From: Microcebus murinus
Taxonomy: Eukaryota > Chordata > Mammalia > Primates > Cheirogaleidae
Length of the DNA stretch: 64,000 nucleotides
Assembly (NCBI RefSeq): GCF_040939455.1
Contig: NC_134112.1
Coordinates: 68,031,001-68,095,000, forward strand
Direction: 5' to 3'
The notes beneath the pieces are model-generated. The model worked only from the letters and a program-made list of their open reading frames with translations, was not told the origin of the DNA and did no database searches. Shown one piece after another: positions 46,928 through 58,579 of the stretch. Position numbers and translations under genes: made by a program. Every line of letters begins with the position of its first letter. Positions within the stretch are counted from its first letter, which is position 1.

Positions 46928-47640
46928 GAGAAAATGTTAGAGAATATTATTCAGCCAACCAATATATTCTGAGGACTTACTGGTTGCCAGGCACTGTAGG
47001 TTTTGTGAAAATCAATGGTGAATTGATGGATGCAGTACTTGTCTCCATAGATCTTCCAGTCAAGAGGAGAAGATGTGAAAGTAAAGAAATTATTAAAACA
47101 CTGTGCACTGGTAATTTCTGTGGCAAAGGAAGAACACAGGATATGCACCTAATCCAGAATTGAGGGGTCAAGGATGGCTTTGTGGAAGGAGCAATGCCTT
47201 AACCAAGAGAAAGGGGTGGTTGGATATAAGTGTTCTAGGGCAAAGCAAGTACAAAAGCTCTGGGTAAGGAGAGAGCATGACTTGTTCATGGGAATGTAAA
47301 ACGTTCAGTGTGGCTGGAGAATGGAACATAAACAAGGAATAAAAATAGTTTAGGTGATAGACATACACAGGGCCCAAGTTACAAGTGGTTTTATAAGCAC
47401 CATCAAAGAGTTTAGATTTTATCCTAAGAGAATTAAGGAGCCACTCAAGGTCTCACATAAGGCAGAGACATCATCAAGTTCGGTTTTAGTAAGCTCATTT
47501 TGGTGGAAGTACAGAAAATGGTTTGGAAGAGGGCAACACTCGACAATACTGGCCATAGTCCATCCAGTTAGGAAGCTTCTGCAGTGATTCAGGTGAGTGA
47601 CAAAATGGCTTGAGCCAGGGAGGAGGCAGAAATCTGCAAT
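46928..47640 (-). repeat. L2 LINE, antisense, long 3' part
   Basis: Starts at the L2 3' end ('aggacttactggttgccagg', 'cactgtaggttttgtgaaaa') and runs through 'gaaagtaaagaaattattaa', 'tgttctagggcaaagcaagt', 'gtgtggctggagaatggaac', 'gtttagattttatcctaaga' and 'gttaggaagcttctgcagtg'. This is an almost continuous antisense L2 3' UTR and C-terminal region. Overlapping frames of 64-78 codons inside it (46951-47655) have no meaning. Confidence 0.88.
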
Positions 47641-47878
47641 CATTTGTGCATCCATTTATCTATTCATTCAACAAATATATGTTGACTTTGTGCCAGGCAC
47701 TATGCTAGGTTTTAGGGATTAAATGGTGAATGGAAAAGACAGGGTCCCAACCTAGTAGAGGATTCTGACTGGTTGTAATAAATGCTTGGACCATGTGCTG
47801 AGGTCCCACAGGGCAGGCATCTGTCTGGGACTTGGAGAGGTCAACTGAAAGGCAAGTGAGAGAAATAAAAGGCAGGCT
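47641..47878 (-). repeat. L2 LINE 3' end, antisense (second tail)
   Basis: A fresh L2 3' end starts with 'tctattcattcaacaaatat', then 'tgtgccaggcactatgctag' and 'ggttttagggattaaatggt'. It lies directly after the previous fragment, so the 3' terminus is repeated. Confidence 0.8.
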
Positions 47879-48246
47879 CACATCTGAATCCAGTTATTCC
47901 ACAAATATTTATTAACACTATTGTGTGCCAAGAACTCTTCTTGGCATGGAGGATACAGCAGTGAAAAAGACAAATTCCTTAGGTTATGGAGCTTGCATTC
48001 TGGTGGTAAGCTTCCTTTCTGGTCTTCTGATTCATGAGTATCAGTAGGAAGCCAGGATGGGAGATGGAAACAGAGAAGTTATGACATAGATTGACAACAG
48101 TGAGAAATATGAAAGCAACACCAATGTCCAGACAATTCAGGAGAAGGAGCACGTTTGGTAGGGAATGATGAGCTCACTTTTGTACATGTTGAGTTTGAGT
48201 TCCCAAGAGATGTCAGATGAGAATTCCTCAGTAGGCAGAATGTATT
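47879..48246 (-). repeat. L2 LINE 3' end and more, antisense (third tail)
   Basis: A third L2 terminus reads 'ttccacaaatatttattaac', 'gtgtgccaagaactcttctt', 'ggatacagcagtgaaaaaga' and 'gagcttgcattctggtggta'. From about 48160 it turns into an internal L2 region ('tgtacatgttgagtttgagt'). Confidence 0.75.
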
Positions 48247-48248
48247 AA

Positions 48249-48506
48249 TATAATGGTTAGATACCTGGGCTCTGTGTGCAGACTGCCTAGGTTCAGATAC
48301 TAATTCCTGTACTTATAAGTTCCATTATCTTGGACAAATTACTTAAAGTTCTTGTACCTCAGTTTTCTCAGCTGTACAATGGGAATAATAATAGTACCTA
48401 CCTTACAAGGTTGATGTGAGATTAAATTGCCTACTATAATATATGTTAAGTGCTTAGAATAGTGCCTGACACATGGTAAGTCTTACATAAGTGTTAGCTA
48501 CTGTTA
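48249..48506 (+). repeat. MIR SINE, sense, essentially full length, nested in L2
   Basis: A well preserved MIR: 'ataatggttagatacctggg', 'gcagactgcctaggttcaga', 'cctcagttttctcagctgta', 'caatgggaataataatagta', 'gtgcttagaatagtgcctga' and 'cacatggtaagtcttacata'. L2 antisense sequence is present on both sides. Confidence 0.95.
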
Positions 48507-49170
48507 TAGCTGAAGCTAGGGCTGCATATTTGGTAATCATACCCATGAATTGGTGTGAATTGAGCACTACATGAAAGTGCCACAACTAAGGTTGCCATTA
48601 ACATCATAGATGCTGTAGATTTGTATAGTTGTTATAACAGCTATGTGGCAGATGCTCAGTAAGGAAGGAATATCTTCTGGTGCTGAAATAATCAGTGCTG
48701 AAATAATCGAGACCCTAATACAGTCGATTATCAATGCTATACATACTGTATGAGATTTCCCAAGGAGAGAGCAATGAAAGAGAGGCGTGAATGGCCTAGG
48801 ACAGCACCTTAAGGATCAACAATAATGTCTGAGGAAGAGGTGGGACCTGCAAAGGAGACTGAAAGGGCCTGGCCAGAGAAATAGGAGGAAAACCAGATGC
48901 TCTTAGTATCATGGAGGCCAAGGAAAGAGAGCATGACAAGGACAGAGTGGTAAACTATGCCAGATGGTGCTGAGAAGTCAGGCAACCCAAGGACTAAGAA
49001 ATGTCATTGGATTTACCAGCCAGGATGTTTTTGGTGCCCTTGAGAATAGACATGGTGGAGGAAACCAGGTTGCCACGAATGGAGAGATGAATAGAAAATG
49101 ATGCTTGTCTGTGAAGAAGTAAGAAGATAGGTAGCTGAGGGAGACATAGCATTGAGGATTTTTTCCTCCT
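48507..49170 (-). repeat. L2 LINE, antisense, RT region
   Basis: 'cctgcaaaggagactgaaag', 'ggcctggccagagaaatagg', 'aggaaaaccagatgctctta', 'catggaggccaaggaaagag' and 'atgtcattggatttaccagc' follow the antisense L2 reverse transcriptase region. A 15-bp tandem repeat ('gtgctgaaataatca', then with one change) lies at 48680-48709. Confidence 0.85.
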
Positions 49171-49196
49171 TTATTTGAAGCAAGAGAGTTATGAAC

Positions 49197-49720
<524 letters not shown>

Positions 49721-49724
49721 GTGG

Positions 49725-50570
49725 TAAAAAATATTTGGGGAAAAAGAATCAGGTGGCCCTTTAAGTATTAGACTATAGGTGGTCATCTACTCTTTGTAAG
49801 GTTAACCTTAACTGGCAGTTGTTTATATTACAAGTTGACCCCTTATCTGCAATTGTTCTACTCTTCTATGACTGGATCAGTAACATATCTTTTTGTTACG
49901 GATGATTGATTTTAAGCTGAAAATTCCTTATAAAGCTGTAATTATATCTATGTTATCAATGTTTTCTTGTGCTTTCATTGTTTGCTGTTAGTTCCTGCCA
50001 CTATAGGTATTTGGTTCTTAAAATCATAAATAAAATAATAAGTGGCTTCTTCCCAAGGATCTGAATCTGGATGTGTCACATGTTCCATCCGTCTAATTTG
50101 TTATTTCAGTCATTTTATACCTATCTTCTTGAAAGTATCGAAATGACATAATTCATTATCTTTCTTCCCAGCATCAAAAATGTTTTCTGCTCTTTCATTT
50201 TATAGCTTGTGAAACTTTCAAGACATAAAAACATAAATACATACACACATATTTATATATGTATGTATATGTATCCAAACTTATTTTCCATACACTGAAG
50301 GCTCTCTGTGCATAAGCTAGACCCCTTCCTCATCACTTGGAATCTCCATAATTTCTTTTGGACCATTTGGGTACTATTTGTGAAAGTAAGGTCTATTGTC
50401 ATTGTATGGGCCTATTTTTTTAAAATTCTCATTGAAAGAAATAGTGCAGTGAATATAAATGAAAATTTCATTATTGACAGTCATAGATTTAAAAAGCATA
50501 GTTGAAACAATGAAAAAACTGGATGAGTAACAGAACATAAAGTTTTTCTCAGAGGTCAAGAAACATTAGA
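49725..50570. other. Unassigned AT-rich non-coding DNA
   Basis: No gene is seen. A short CA/TA-rich simple stretch occurs at 50235-50275. Confidence 0.45.
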
Positions 50571-50574
50571 AGAC

Positions 50575-50672
50575 ATTGGCTGAGTGACTCAGTAGGTTAG
50601 CAGCAGATCAGAATTAGAATTCAGCTCTCCTGACTCTTGGATAGAACTACATTCATTGCCATACTGTGACAA
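50575..50672 (-). repeat. MIR3 SINE, antisense fragment
   Basis: 'cagatcagaattagaattca', 'gctctcctgactcttggata' and 'gccatactgtgac' resemble the end of an antisense MIR3. Confidence 0.6.
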
Positions 50673-50679
50673 ATAGAAA

Positions 50680-53600
50680 GACATATTTCTAAAATTTGCC
50701 GGTATAATCCATTTAAAAGTAAAAAATATAAAACGCACATGCATTTTTGGCCACATGATACCCATGAATAGGTTAAATAACATTTTTTTCCCATAGAAAT
50801 TTTTTTGTTCTATGTTAATAAACAAATGAATGTGACTTGTTGTTAATTAGTAACATATAGAAACTGGGAGACATAAATACTTTCAGAGAAGGCTTTCAGG
50901 ATGTCCAATAAAACACTTCCTGCTCCCCTGAAATTTCACTCTATCCAAAGATTTTGTAATTCCTTTTATTTCACTGAGACAATGTGATGTGCTATAATAA
51001 GAATTCAATCTGTTATGATATTATTGCATAGGAATATTCATCAAACTCATAAGCTTAGGCGCGATTAGGTCTATTCTCTTCAGAGCCTTTCAGACTCCAT
51101 TCTCCTATTAACTCATCCCTGATGTGGCATTTACGCCTTAGAAATGTCTTTTCATTTCCATAGACTTAAAACAGCTGTTTGTATTATTCATCCCACGGTG
51201 CCATTTAATTCATCAACAGAATCACGACCTTTGTTTTGTGTTTTTTCTTCTGTTACTTTGGTTGGTGTGTGAGACTGAGTCATTGAGTTCCCGAGGACAG
51301 TGCTGGGTGGGCAGCCTTGGTCTTGTGGCCCCTCGCTTGCCATTTTGTGGGCATCCATTCACGCATGGGTTTATTTAAATCCCTAATACCACAGTATCCT
51401 TGAAAATCTTAATTTTATGGTGTATCCCTTACAAAGAAGAGGCACCTAACAATTTCAAGTCTGGGCGATCATGATGATGGAAGAGAAATAGGAAAACTGC
51501 ATTTTTCATTTGCCTTCTTTTAAAATGAATGGAGTGCAATTGGATCTGAATTTCTCAAAAATAATGTTCACTAAAAGTTTGGAAAAATAAAGAAATTCAA
51601 AGTGAAAGCAATATAAACTTGTGCAAAATAGAAGCAGTTTCTTTAAACAAGCAAAGTCAGTAAAGAAATGCTTGTATTGGCAATGGTCACTCAAAACATT
51701 CATTTTAATCTCTTGACCCGAAAAAGAATGTTCCTATTATTGTTGCTATATTTACCATTGACATGACAGAGCCAGGCTGGTATTAGCCTTTAACCCTTTT
51801 ATAAAAGGATGGCAGGTGCACTGCATAGTGGAGTGGCAGAGTTAGCCCCAGAGAAATAACAGGTGTTTTAAAATTTCGTCTGCTTTCTAAAGAGCCCAGT
51901 TTGTCCCTCATCTTACTTCCTCTTCAGTGTCGGCTTGTTAAAGTTTCAAAAATTAAAACTTACTTAACTCTTGAATGGGATTGATGCTACCAAGGGATCA
52001 CTCTCAGTTTTCCCAGGTCCATAGTGTTGTCCTATGCTCAGAGACTGGCACAAGTCCAACCCCAAGTCTTTTTTTCTCATATGCTTGTCCAATACTGCCT
52101 GCATTTGGGGAAAAGGTGGCCTCAGGGTAGATATTTCTATGCTAAAAAAGGAAATCCATGCTGTCCTTCATTTTTTGGCACCTTGTGATTTAAAAAACCA
52201 ATGCCAATCAAATCAATAATAATTCATTTTCTTCTTACCAAATATAGAATGTCCCAAACAACATAGTCTTACTATATGAATACTCTTGCTATGTTGCTGA
52301 AACGACTTTTTCCAGGAAGCTTGAGGAGCTGGCCAGCAAAATGACTTACCTGAATCAATGCACTAAACCACACCCCCACCCTGTTGGGATGCCAGGGGAA
52401 GAAGCTAATGGTTGTGTTCCTCCAGCAGTGCCTCATCTGTAAAATATAGTTTTTATGATCTAGCTGGTCTTTTACTCAAGGTAAGATGCCTAAAAAATTC
52501 AATCATTTTTGATAGGATGGAGCATTTATTTTCCTGATTTGGGCAACAAACTTTCAGGTATGAACCTGTGGGATGATTTTTATTTTCTTTACTGTTTAAT
52601 CTAAAAGTGAGGGTGAGAACATTAGTTATGGCAATACTTTTTAAGTGGTAAAAATTTCTTTGGGGTTGACATCATCGGCTGTCCAGATTAATAAAATATA
52701 ATAAAATAGGCCTTTCATATTTATAAAAATAGTCTATAAGAATCAGATACTGTATCTGTATTTACTCACTACTGCCCCATTGTGCTGAATTTGGTGAAAC
52801 ATTACTATGTAAGGTACATATGTATGTAGTGCATAAATATTAGTTGAGTGGATGAATGAATGAAAAGTGCTTTACAGTAATTAAACAACCTTCTTTATGA
52901 TCCCTCCTTCAGAATCCAACCAAAGCTCAGTTACCTGAATAGAGAAAGATATTACTTTGAGTTTTCCTGCATTAACAAAATAAAGGGTTATAATTATTTG
53001 TCTCTGACTTGTACTATTATTTAATTCTCAGGAGAACCTTTAAACTGAAGGTTTTAGTAAAAATAAAAAAAAAGTATTAGCTGGAAAAATGGGCTTATGT
53101 CTACATAAAAGCCCCCAACATTGTCTTTAAAAAAAAGTTGTAAAATCAAGAAATTCAACTATCCACTTTTATTTATCACCAGTAAATATCCAGTGTTCAT
53201 TTTTCTGACAAACTAAGATGATAAGCCTTTCTTACTCTTATGTCCAACTGACACCCAAATTATCTCCATTTATTTTGATTTAAAATAACTATGATTATGA
53301 GAACAATAATTTAATAAAATAAGTGCCCTCATACACTAAATTCAACAGCATTTCTGTTGTTAATAGCCTATAATCTATTTGAAATGAAACAAAATTATTC
53401 TAAAGTATACTTAAATATACTTTAAAAATCCAGTGGCTATTAGGTTAACATGTTTAATGCATAAAAATGGAATATGAAATTATGGAGTCATATTCTTAAT
53501 GTTTCAGAGGAAGATTTCAATTCCTACATTTGAACCATCTGATAAAAATTACTCTAGGATATATTTTATATACTTATTTTAATTATTAGGGGAAATACGC

Positions 53601-54320
53601 CAATGTCAAGACAATATTTGTTTATACTTGATAACCCTAACTCTTGTTCTTGATTTGTTCTCAGTGATCTGAATGTGCTAGTTTGCTTTTAAGAAAAAAT
53701 TCTACTACAGCTTAACTGATTTCTAAATGATGGCATTTTTGAGGTCATAATGAGCAATCTATTAAAGAGTCTAATTTAGGTCCGTATTGAAGATTACGAG
53801 ACATAGATGAAGAGACATCCTTGATTAATACAATGTTCCCCATCTGTGAATATTGTTCAATGCGAAGAATGTTCCAAAATAAAAATATATGTACTTTAAA
53901 ACTTTGAACATATTGCTTCAATATTGCTTCATGTGTTTATATGAAAATTGCAGTTATAAATACAATGTCATATAGCCTTTCTGATTACGTAAGCCATTTG
54001 TCTGAAACAAGGGAGCCAAGTGAAAAAGTGTAAGTAATTCAAAATTCAGCACCATTAGGGAAAACTTTAAAGCCCATTTTCCATTAAAAGGTAAGTAGAA
54101 TATTCATTTACAAAAGGAAAGGATGGGATTATTCAGATTGTGATTACAGACTCACTCTCTCTTTTTTTCTCCCCTCCAACTCCCTCCACCTGTTTTGGAA
54201 ATAATATTTGAGCTAACACCTCAGCTGGGACAAGGGCAAAGAAAATGCTAGTAAAAAAGGTAAAAGGTGAACAAAATTTCTAAAATGAATATTTTTGCTC
54301 TCCTGTCCTTATATATAAAT
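50680..54320. other. Long stretch without recognised genes or repeats
   Basis: Across 3.6 kb I see no gene and no repeat I can name. The part 51060-51370 has higher complexity and a few CpGs ('ggcgcgattagg', 'cacgcatggg'). It is a candidate conserved element but cannot be judged from one sequence. Confidence 0.45.
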
Positions 54321-54324
54321 AACA

Positions 54325-54815
54325 TTTCTACTTATAAAGCATGTATTTATTGCCTACTATTAAGCTAGGGTACTTTATGGGGATAGAAATAGGTAGAAGG
54401 TAAGATGGCTCATGAGCTAGAGAAGTCTGAAGCAATTAGAGAATACCATCACATCATGCAAAACCACACACAGATTACATATAACCTAAGCAGACAGAAG
54501 GCTGAGAAATGAATGTGGGTCAAAGTGATCAAAGATAAAACTCAAATGGGCCTATGGATTGAGTAGGATAGCTTTAAGAGAGAAGGAGAAATGTGTGCCT
54601 GTATGTTGGGGGATACAGGATGTGGGTGTGTGTGTTTATGGGGTGGTGATCAACAATGGAAAATAGGAAAGAATGAGAGAAGAAACTGGATAGATGAAAA
54701 TGAGTGCTATATCATGAAAGGTCTTAATAATGGGCTTTGAATTTGGTCCCAGGTATACAATAAAGAGACACTGAAGGTTCTTAAACAGTGGGGTCAAATT
54801 TTAAACCACTTAAAA
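54325..54815 (-). repeat. L2 LINE, antisense
   Basis: 'ttattgcctactattaagct', 'actttatggggatagaaata', 'catgaaaggtcttaataatg', 'ggctttgaatttggtcccag' and 'cttaaacagtggggtcaaat' follow the antisense L2 order. Confidence 0.7.
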
Positions 54816-54819
54816 AATT

Positions 54820-57585
54820 GGCCCCAAGCTTTTTTTTTTTTTTTCTAATTACTTTCAAACTCTTCTATACTTATGAAGATTTTTTTTCAAGTGTCACTGA
54901 TTCCCATCAATGGAACAAGCTTACCATTCTCTTTTATTTCTTATGTAGCTTCTCTATGGTGATTATGTACATGCTATATCCTGGTTTCTGCTGCTAATCG
55001 TGAACTATGTTTTTCTGTCTTCTGCCATGGAGAAGCATCTAAGGCAGGAAGCTGGGTCTCCATTTCCTTTATGTTTCTCCTCTGTTCTTCATGATGAACA
55101 CACTATCATTGATCATGGTTATCAATGTAAGTATAATTTTAGTTGGTTGAAAATAGAATGGTTCTTGGTTGAATATTTATGAGACTCTATTTTGTCATGT
55201 AGATACAATTTAAATTGGTCTTAAAATTATAACAGAGAGAAATTCTTCCTCAGCAATACTCAATACAGTAGAAAATGTCTTTCTCTTTCCTTAGTTTTTC
55301 TTCCCGAAAATAACAGTTGTCATGCCTAGGATGGAAATACGAAGCACTAGAGCTCACGCATGGCAGAAAATGCTTAAGACCTCCCAGGCATAATAAACAA
55401 CAACATCACAAAAAAAGAACACAGGTTCTTTCTGCTTCGGGGAACTGAATAGCATCATATCTGGAAGCATTGATGGCAATAATTTTACAGAATTTTCAGT
55501 GCACTGTGGGTATATAAGGACCATCTAAAAATAGGAACATTTGTTTCCTCCAGTTATGGATTCCAGAATGCATGACTATTTTCCCATGCTACCTACCAAA
55601 TTCTTTATTAGTAGCTAAAAAGTTACTACCATTATAAGAATAATACCTTTTCTAGTTCATTCTCCTAAAAGTCAACAAGCTATCATACTCAAAATATTAA
55701 AAAGGATGTTTTATGACAATTAAATCATTTTGTTGCTATAAATTTAAAAAGTATCATTAATTATAGACATTTAAATCTAAGCTTGGATGTAATTAAAAAT
55801 ATAGAAAAACATTTCTGCACTGGGTTAAATTATAAAGCCAATGTTTTCATGCATGTAGAGCATAGCAAAACCAACTACAAAAGAAAACTGGTTTTATGTC
55901 CATTTTATAGGCCTTTAAGACTAAAACCTAAGCCAATGCCAGATTCAATTAAAGGATTTATTAAGCTCCCTGTGGAACTCCTAGTACATAGTAGGTACTT
56001 ATTAAGTATCCATTCAAAGACGGATCATTATGTAATTGCAAACTATGGAGGTACTAAAACATTTCCTAAATTTTATGTTTCATAAGTTTGAAACAGGAAC
56101 TTGAAACAGGTTTGGTGCCCTCTAAAAGAAATCCATGAATTATTTATACTTGAAGATAGAGCATAAAAAGGAAATAAAAGGAATAAAATAAAATAAAAAA
56201 GGAATAATGGGCACAAATATCCATAATTTGATCATTTAAAATGGAAGCAGAGCATCGAGTCTGTCTTATTAAAATTAAAAGTGCTATTATGAAGTTAGCA
56301 CATGAATAAAACAGAGGCCCAGAAAAAGAATATTTTGATGTGCTATAGATATTCTCCAGTGTTCATATCAACAAGCTGGGATCCTCTTGGGCCTACAGCT
56401 GCTTAGGTAGAAACCTAATAGTTGAAAGTACATGGGAAGTGGCTTTCAGTGGACCAGTGTCAGTTGTGGCAAGCTATGTTGGTTAGTCATGTCATCAATG
56501 TCCTGGGAACATCAGTGACCCAAATGGGCAAACCATAGATGTTTCCAAGCCAGAGAAATTTTAGAAATCAACCCCTTTATCATACAGGAACTAAGAAGTC
56601 AAGTGAATCGACCATGGCCTATAGCTGGCTGGCAGCCCGCTTCCTAACACCTAGGCTGACACTCTTTTTCTAACTGCACAGGAAAATTACATAGAAACTA
56701 TATTTACTGAGACCACAGACACCACCACGCCGGCATGGCAGGATGACAGCAGCTATCACTTTAGAAGATGAAATCACCTTGATACAGCTGTTGGTAAAGT
56801 AAGAGATCCAATAAAAAGAATAAAGCCCAACAGGGATGAAAGCAGGGGGTTTAAATGGGCAAAACAACAGCTCACAAAAATGCAGCGAAGGATGGCCAGG
56901 CGTGTAAACAACTGACCATGAGTAAATATGTTGGAAAAGTTGAGAGACCATGCGGATGCATGAGTACCAAGCAAACAGTACTTACAGGGTAATTCTGCCA
57001 TCACATTCTCCATGAATCCCTTTAGTATGTGTAGTTACAAACACTCACGTTACACAAGGCTATGGAATGATTTCAGAGTAGGGAAAGAAGTGTAATTACT
57101 TGAGACATGGACTAGGAATAGTCGTCCCAAAAGGTGGACCTTTAAAAGGAGACACGGGTCACACTCCATGAAAGGATTTTATCCGGCTTACAATAACCAT
57201 CCATTTTAAATCTCCACTTTACACAGAACATGACAGACCCGATTTAGTACTGAAGCATATGAGCCAGATCTAGGTAAAATTCTCCACCTGGTGTGAGTTG
57301 TGTAACCCACTTTTAAAATCTGAGCAGTGTTCTTCTAAAAAGTTATTTGAAAAATCAGACGGATTCTCCTGTGTCTGCGGTAATAGGATCCTGTATGAAA
57401 GTGGAGGGGGATTAGTACTACTACTGTTCTTTCTTTGCTTTCTTTGGAGTCTCAGTGGGAAAGGGAGGGAGAACAGCAAGGTGGAGCTGAATGCTGAAGC
57501 CTGTCCAGCTCTGTCTTTGCTCAGTCACTTCTGCTCTCATTAGTCTCTAATCTTGTTCAGTTACTTTGTTAAAATTAAGAACAGG
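54820..57585. other. Mostly unique non-coding DNA
   Basis: No gene is supported. A 100-codon frame at 55783-56085 (+) and overlapping minus-strand frames at 56670-57013 (93 and 79 codons) show no domain. Positions 55940-56030 may hold a short L2-like end. An A-rich run lies at 56160-56205. Confidence 0.4.
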
Positions 57586-57589
57586 AGCC

Positions 57590-57668
57590 TAGCAACAACA
57601 AAGGCCAACATTTACTGAATGCTTACTCTGGGCTGGTTACTGTATTGGGGGCTTTATATGCATGCTTT
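57590..57668 (-). repeat. MIR SINE, antisense, left part (split)
   Basis: 'caacatttactgaatgctta', 'ctctgggctggttactgtat' and 'gggggctttatatgcatg' are the first third of an antisense MIR. It stops where a sense MIR starts, and its continuation is at 57846. Confidence 0.85.
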
Positions 57669-57845
57669 GCCTACTACTGCTAACTTGTGCACATTACCTA
57701 ACTTCTCTGTGCTTCAATTTCTTCATGTGTAAAGTATAGATAATAATAGCATCTCCTTGTGATAATTAAACAAGTATATATATGTATATATAGTATTTAG
57801 AACAGTGCTTGAAACATAGTAAGTACTTAGTAAATAATTATTATT
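57669..57845 (+). repeat. MIR SINE, sense, inserted in another MIR
   Basis: 'gtgcacattacctaacttct', 'ctgtgcttcaatttcttcat', 'gtgtaaagtatagataataa', 'gaacagtgcttgaaacatag' and 'taagtacttagtaaataatt' form a sense MIR. A (TA/TG) stretch in the middle (57774-57792) is secondary. Confidence 0.9.
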
Positions 57846-58025
57846 TATTATCTCATTTCATCTTCAAAGCAAATCTTTAGAAGTCATTACTGCTATTTAT
57901 TCCTCAATTTGCAAATAAGCAAATTGACTCAGAGTTTAGCTAACTTGTTCAAGACCATAGAGCTAGTAAGGGACAGAATAAGGACTTATATCTCCAAATC
58001 TCATGCTTTTTAACCACCATGACAC
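57846..58025 (-). repeat. MIR SINE, antisense, right part (split)
   Basis: The antisense MIR resumes with 'tattatctcatttcatcttc', 'ctcaatttgcaaataagcaa', 'tagctaacttgttcaagacc', 'atagagctagtaagggacag' and 'ctttttaaccaccatgacac', directly continuous with the consensus position left at 57668. Confidence 0.9.
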
Positions 58026-58089
58026 GATGACCCTCCGATTTCAGTAGCTAAGCTCCAGCCACACCACATAAATTTCTCTTATTAGTGGA

Positions 58090-58385
58090 TCCCTGTGTTA
58101 AACACATCATGAGCTTTCACATCTCTTCGCCTTTTGCTCATCTTGTTATTGCCTCTATCTGAAATGGCTTTCCTAACTTTGTCAAGCAGATGACATTAAA
58201 ATTATCCTTCAAGACTTAGTTCAATTGCCACCTTTTCTCTCTCACCCTCTTTCTCCCGTTTTTTCACAGAGTTAATTGCTTGTCTGTGTTCCTTTAACAC
58301 TTATCTCACATATCTCTCTTACAGCACTTATCACATTGTCTCATAATTTGTTTATACCTCTGCTGCTAGATGGTGAGCTAGGAAA
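58090..58385 (+). repeat. L2 LINE 3' part, sense
   Basis: 'tatctgaaatggctttccta', 'cttcaagacttagttcaatt', 'gccaccttttctctctcacc', 'cagcacttatcacattgtct' and 'gctgctagatggtgagct' match L2 in order, ending before the tail. Confidence 0.9.
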
Positions 58386-58399
58386 CAGCCAGCCCCTCA

Positions 58400-58575
58400 C
58401 ACACAGTAAAAGGTAAGATTTATTTAAGATGCCAGACTCTTTGCGAAGGGCCTCACAGGGATGCTCTCACCCAATCCTCTCAATAACCCTAGGTTGTGTG
58501 TACTGTTGTGATCACCTTTTTATTGATGAGAGATAGAAAGGTTAATTTGCCCAAGATCGTACATGCAGTAAGCAC
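58400..58575 (-). repeat. MIR SINE, antisense
   Basis: 'gatgctctcacccaatcctc', 'tcaataaccctaggttgtgt', 'cctttttattgatgagagat' and 'tttgcccaagatcgtacatg' give the antisense MIR core. Confidence 0.75.
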
Positions 58576-58579
58576 ATAA

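Noticed and set aside
48680..48735. Short tandem repeat followed by an 8-bp stem ('ataatcga' and 'tcgattat'), considered as a structured element
   Set aside because: The stem is short and lies in decayed L2 DNA, where such matches are expected by chance.
56670..57013. Two overlapping minus-strand frames with cysteine-rich hydrophobic text, considered as an exon
   Set aside because: I see no convincing pair of splice sites, no family resemblance and no reason to prefer one frame over the other.
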